Part shown: positions 5,003 to 6,614 of the stretch, piece by piece
Position numbering within the stretch: position 1 is the stretch's first letter
How the letters are laid out: every line of letters begins with the position of its first letter
Assembly (NCBI GenBank): GCA_022615595.1
Contig: JAKEGI010000238.1
Coordinates: forward strand, 1 to 6,614
Direction: 5' to 3'
DNA from: Bacteroidales bacterium
Lineage (GTDB): Bacteria > Bacteroidota > Bacteroidia > Bacteroidales > VadinHA17
Length of the DNA: 6,614 nucleotides
Translations under genes and position numbers: made by a program
Notes under the pieces: generated by a model
Told to the model about the DNA's origin: nothing
The model's database searches: none
Seen by the model: the letters and a program-made list of their open reading frames with translations, nothing else

Positions 5003-6614
5003 ATGGCAGAGAAGAAGGTCACCCGATCTCCGTGGGCATGGATACCCTCGCTGTACCTGGCAGAAGGATTACCCTATGTAGCGGTAAACATCATATCTGT
5101 GATAATGTACAAGCGAATGGGAATTTCCAATTCCGATATCGCACTCTACACAAGCCTGCTCTACCTGCCATGGGTGATAAAACCGATCTGGAGCCCGCTG
5201 GTAGACATGCTGAAGACCAAGAGGTGGTGGATTGTCATAACTCAGCTTGTCCTGGCAATAGGTTTTGCAAGTATCGCCCTTACTATTCCGGCGTCACTCT
5301 TTTTCAAGATCACGCTGGCCTTCTTCTGGCTCCTGGCATTTGGTTCGGCCACACATGATATTGCGGCAGACGGTTTTTACATGCTCGGGCTGAATACTAA
5401 CCAGCAGGCGAAGTATGTGGGCATCCGCAGCACCTTTTACCGCATTGCCACAATCACGGGGCAGGGACTGCTAGTCATCCTCGCAGGATTTCTTGAAAGC
5501 TCATCCGGGAGGGAGCCTGTTTCGCTTTTCATAGAGACATCGCCAGACTACCCAAAAACTGTTCTCGAAGTGCCACATGTTGCGGCAGCCCCGGAAAACA
5601 GGGGGGATATGTACTTTTTCCTTGAAAATGATTCCCTGAAAATAAGCACACAGACAGTTGACAGGGATAGCCTTAGAATGCTCCTCGATTCTATAAGGGC
5701 CTCCAACCTGAATTGGGGTTTTGTACAGCCGGAGGAACAAAAAGTTAAGAGCAGGAGATGGTGGGCCAATGAGGTATCAGAACCTCTTGGAGAATGGATC
5801 AGGAGAAACTTCGGGGAGGAGATGGGCAGTGTCGCAGCAGTGACCGGCAGTGTGGCAGTAGTGCCCGTCAGGCTGTCAGAGTCGCCCGAACCAGGGAAAG
5901 AGGTGGTTTTGAACACAGCCCTGAAAAAAGGGGACAAGAGCATTGCCCTCATACTGGGAGGTCATCTGGTTTTCAATGAATCAAACTGGGATAAGCCGGC
6001 CTACATGGTATTCCAGGCAGATTCCAAGCTTACCGGTTATACCTCGGTTAATTATGAGGGGCTGTCGGGAAATATCCCTATGTCATGGGCGGTTACATTC
6101 TTTGTCCTTGCCGGGTTGTTCTTCGTTTTTAGCTTCTACCACAGGTTTGTTCTGCCCAGGCCCGATTCCGATGCACCTCGCGAAGATATTAAACCCTCTG
6201 CTGTTCTCAGGGAGTTTGGGGCGACATTTGCGACTTTCTTCAGGAAACCGCAGGTCGGCGCTGCACTCTTCTTCATGCTGACCTTTCGTTTTGCTGAGGC
6301 ACAGTTGCTGAAGCTGATCAATCCGTTTCTGCTCGATCCGATAGACAAAGGGGGACTGGGACTGACAACCGGAGAAGTCGGATTCGTCTATGGAACAGTC
6401 GGCATTATCGGCCTTACCCTGGGAGGTATTATTGGAGGTGTTGTGGCATCGTGGGGCGGTCTGAAAAAATGGCTCTGGCCAATGACACTCAGCATGCTGC
6501 TGACGGCAGTGACATTCCTTTACCTGAGTTTCACACAGACGGATAATCTTCTTGTGATAAACATCTGCGTTTTTGTCGAGCAGTTTGGTTACGGGTTCGG
6601 GTTTACTGCATACA
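5003..6614 (+). CDS. AmpG-like MFS transporter (muropeptide permease family), 3' end outside window
   Basis: The frame from the ATG at 5003 stays open to the window end (537 residues visible, no stop). The start follows the GH9 stop by 2 bases. The N-terminus is AmpG-like: PSLYLAEGLPYVAVN in helix 1 (about 11-35), SLLYLPWVIKPIWSPLVD through helix 2 (about 46-68), then helices at about 75-97, 99-126 and 143-164. Helix 4 carries ATHDIAADGFYM, matching the (S/T)xDIAxD motif of AmpG and related acetyl-CoA-transporter-like MFS proteins. Helices resume at about 358-382, 415-440, 457-484, 490-510 and 516-537. AmpG carriers import GlcNAc-anhydroMurNAc peptides by proton symport across the inner membrane. 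Unusually, a soluble stretch of about 190 residues (166-357) separates helices 5 and 6, on the periplasmic side by topology. The AmpG-type family is confident; the muropeptide substrate is inferred from family and neighbours, and other saccharides remain possible. Confidence 0.85.
   Translation, partial: MAEKKVTRSPWAWIPSLYLAEGLPYVAVNIISVIMYKRMGISNSDIALYTSLLYLPWVIKPIWSPLVDMLKTKRWWIVITQLVLAIGFASIALTIPASLFFKITLAFFWLLAFGSATHDIAADGFYMLGLNTNQQAKYVGIRSTFYRIATITGQGLLVILAGFLESSSGREPVSLFIETSPDYPKTVLEVPHVAAAPENRGDMYFFLENDSLKISTQTVDRDSLRMLLDSIRASNLNWGFVQPEEQKVKSRRWWANEVSEPLGEWIRRNFGEEMGSVAAVTGSVAVVPVRLSESPEPGKEVVLNTALKKGDKSIALILGGHLVFNESNWDKPAYMVFQADSKLTGYTSVNYEGLSGNIPMSWAVTFFVLAGLFFVFSFYHRFVLPRPDSDAPREDIKPSAVLREFGATFATFFRKPQVGAALFFMLTFRFAEAQLLKLINPFLLDPIDKGGLGLTTGEVGFVYGTVGIIGLTLGGIIGGVVASWGGLKKWLWPMTLSMLLTAVTFLYLSFTQTDNLLVINICVFVEQFGYGFGFTAY
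5498..6073 (+). other. Large periplasmic insertion domain between helices 5 and 6 of the AmpG-like transporter
   Basis: This encodes residues about 166-357 of the MFS protein. No segment is long or hydrophobic enough to be a membrane helix, and the region is rich in charged and polar residues (for example PEEQKVKSRRWWANEVSEP at 243-261). Counting five helices from a cytoplasmic N-terminus places it in the periplasm. The second half (about 298-350) alternates short hydrophobic strands (VVLNTAL, SIALIL, PAYMVFQAD), suggesting a beta-sandwich. I do not recognise a named domain. The frame runs through without interruption into helix 6 (MSWAVTFFVLAGLFFVF), so it is part of the protein and not a frameshift artefact. 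It might bind substrate or a periplasmic partner; this is inference. Confidence 0.7.
5825..5866 (+). repeat. Imperfect tandem repeat, 2 x 21 bases, in frame
   Basis: Two adjacent 21-base units (5825-5845 and 5846-5866) differ at three positions and encode GSVAAVT and GSVAVVP in the transporter's periplasmic insertion (residues 275-288). The unit length keeps the frame. It looks like a small local duplication; no function is claimed. Confidence 0.7.

Larger units (their letters stand above)
1..6614 (+). other. Single co-directional, near-gapless operon (promoter and terminator outside window)
   Basis: Five reading frames on one strand are separated by 8, 5, 1 and 2 bases. None of the junctions shows a Shine-Dalgarno-like sequence, a promoter-length gap or a terminator hairpin. 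Translation is probably coupled or A-rich/leader-independent, as is common in Bacteroidetes. No stretch of over 300 bases lacks a gene. The operon extends beyond both window ends, since the first gene is cut at its 5' end and the last at its 3' end. Confidence 0.85.

Noticed and set aside
4980..5010. A terminator or promoter between the GH9 fusion and the transporter
   Set aside because: Only 2 bases separate the stop and the next start, and the A-rich stretch there is the end of the GH9/NodB coding sequence (TFKKL). No hairpin was seen.
4945..5358. A 137-codon + strand open frame overlapping the end of the GH9 fusion and the start of the transporter
   Set aside because: Its translation has no recognisable family features, and the frame beginning at 5003 encodes clear AmpG-like helices over the same bases. 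It is a shadow frame.
5548..5952. A 134-codon open frame on the - strand inside the transporter insertion, considered as a possible antisense gene
   Set aside because: The + strand frame runs continuously through it from one set of membrane helices to the next. The antisense product is Ser/Leu/Thr-rich with no coherent motif.
5498..6073. The soluble region in the transporter as a sign of a frameshift or a gene-fusion assembly error
   Set aside because: The frame is open on both sides with helix 5 and helix 6 sequence in the same frame, so a true in-frame insertion is the simpler reading.

Overview
The window looks like a piece of a Bacteroidetes (probably Bacteroidales or a relative) chromosome. 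The reasons are the mixed, roughly 50% GC composition, the lack of Shine-Dalgarno-like sequence before every internal start, and the protein set: a Bacteroides-type family 2 glycosyltransferase tail, a DUF4922 protein, a signal-less SpoIID/LytB protein, a GH9 enzyme fused to a NodB-like domain, and an AmpG-like importer. Species cannot be named from the sequence.

Layout. All genes lie on the + strand and are almost touching: glycosyltransferase C-terminus (1-240), DUF4922 HIT/GalT-like protein (249-1187), SpoIID/LytB-domain protein (1193-2527), GH9 + polysaccharide-deacetylase-like fusion (2529-5000), and an AmpG-like MFS transporter (5003 to the window end, truncated). Gaps are 8, 5, 1 and 2 bases, so this is almost certainly one transcription unit. 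Both ends are open, so its promoter and terminator are outside the window. There is no intergenic room for other genes, and I see no RNA genes, mobile elements or CRISPR.

How the genes may work together (inference). SpoIID-family enzymes cleave peptidoglycan glycan strands, AmpG-family carriers import anhydro-muropeptides, and GH9/NodB domains can act on beta-1,4-linked glucose or amino-sugar chains. A HIT/GalT-like protein would handle nucleotides or nucleotide sugars in the cytoplasm. The simplest joint reading is a salvage or remodelling pathway for cell-wall or other amino-sugar glycans: trimming in the periplasm by the GH9/NodB protein, import by the MFS carrier, and cytoplasmic processing by the SpoIID-like and DUF4922 proteins. 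The most unusual points are the apparent absence of an export signal on the SpoIID-like protein, the unassigned DUF4922 protein with a GalT/Ap4A-phosphorylase-like active-site signature, the non-canonical NodB motifs, and a periplasmic insertion of about 190 residues in the AmpG-like carrier.
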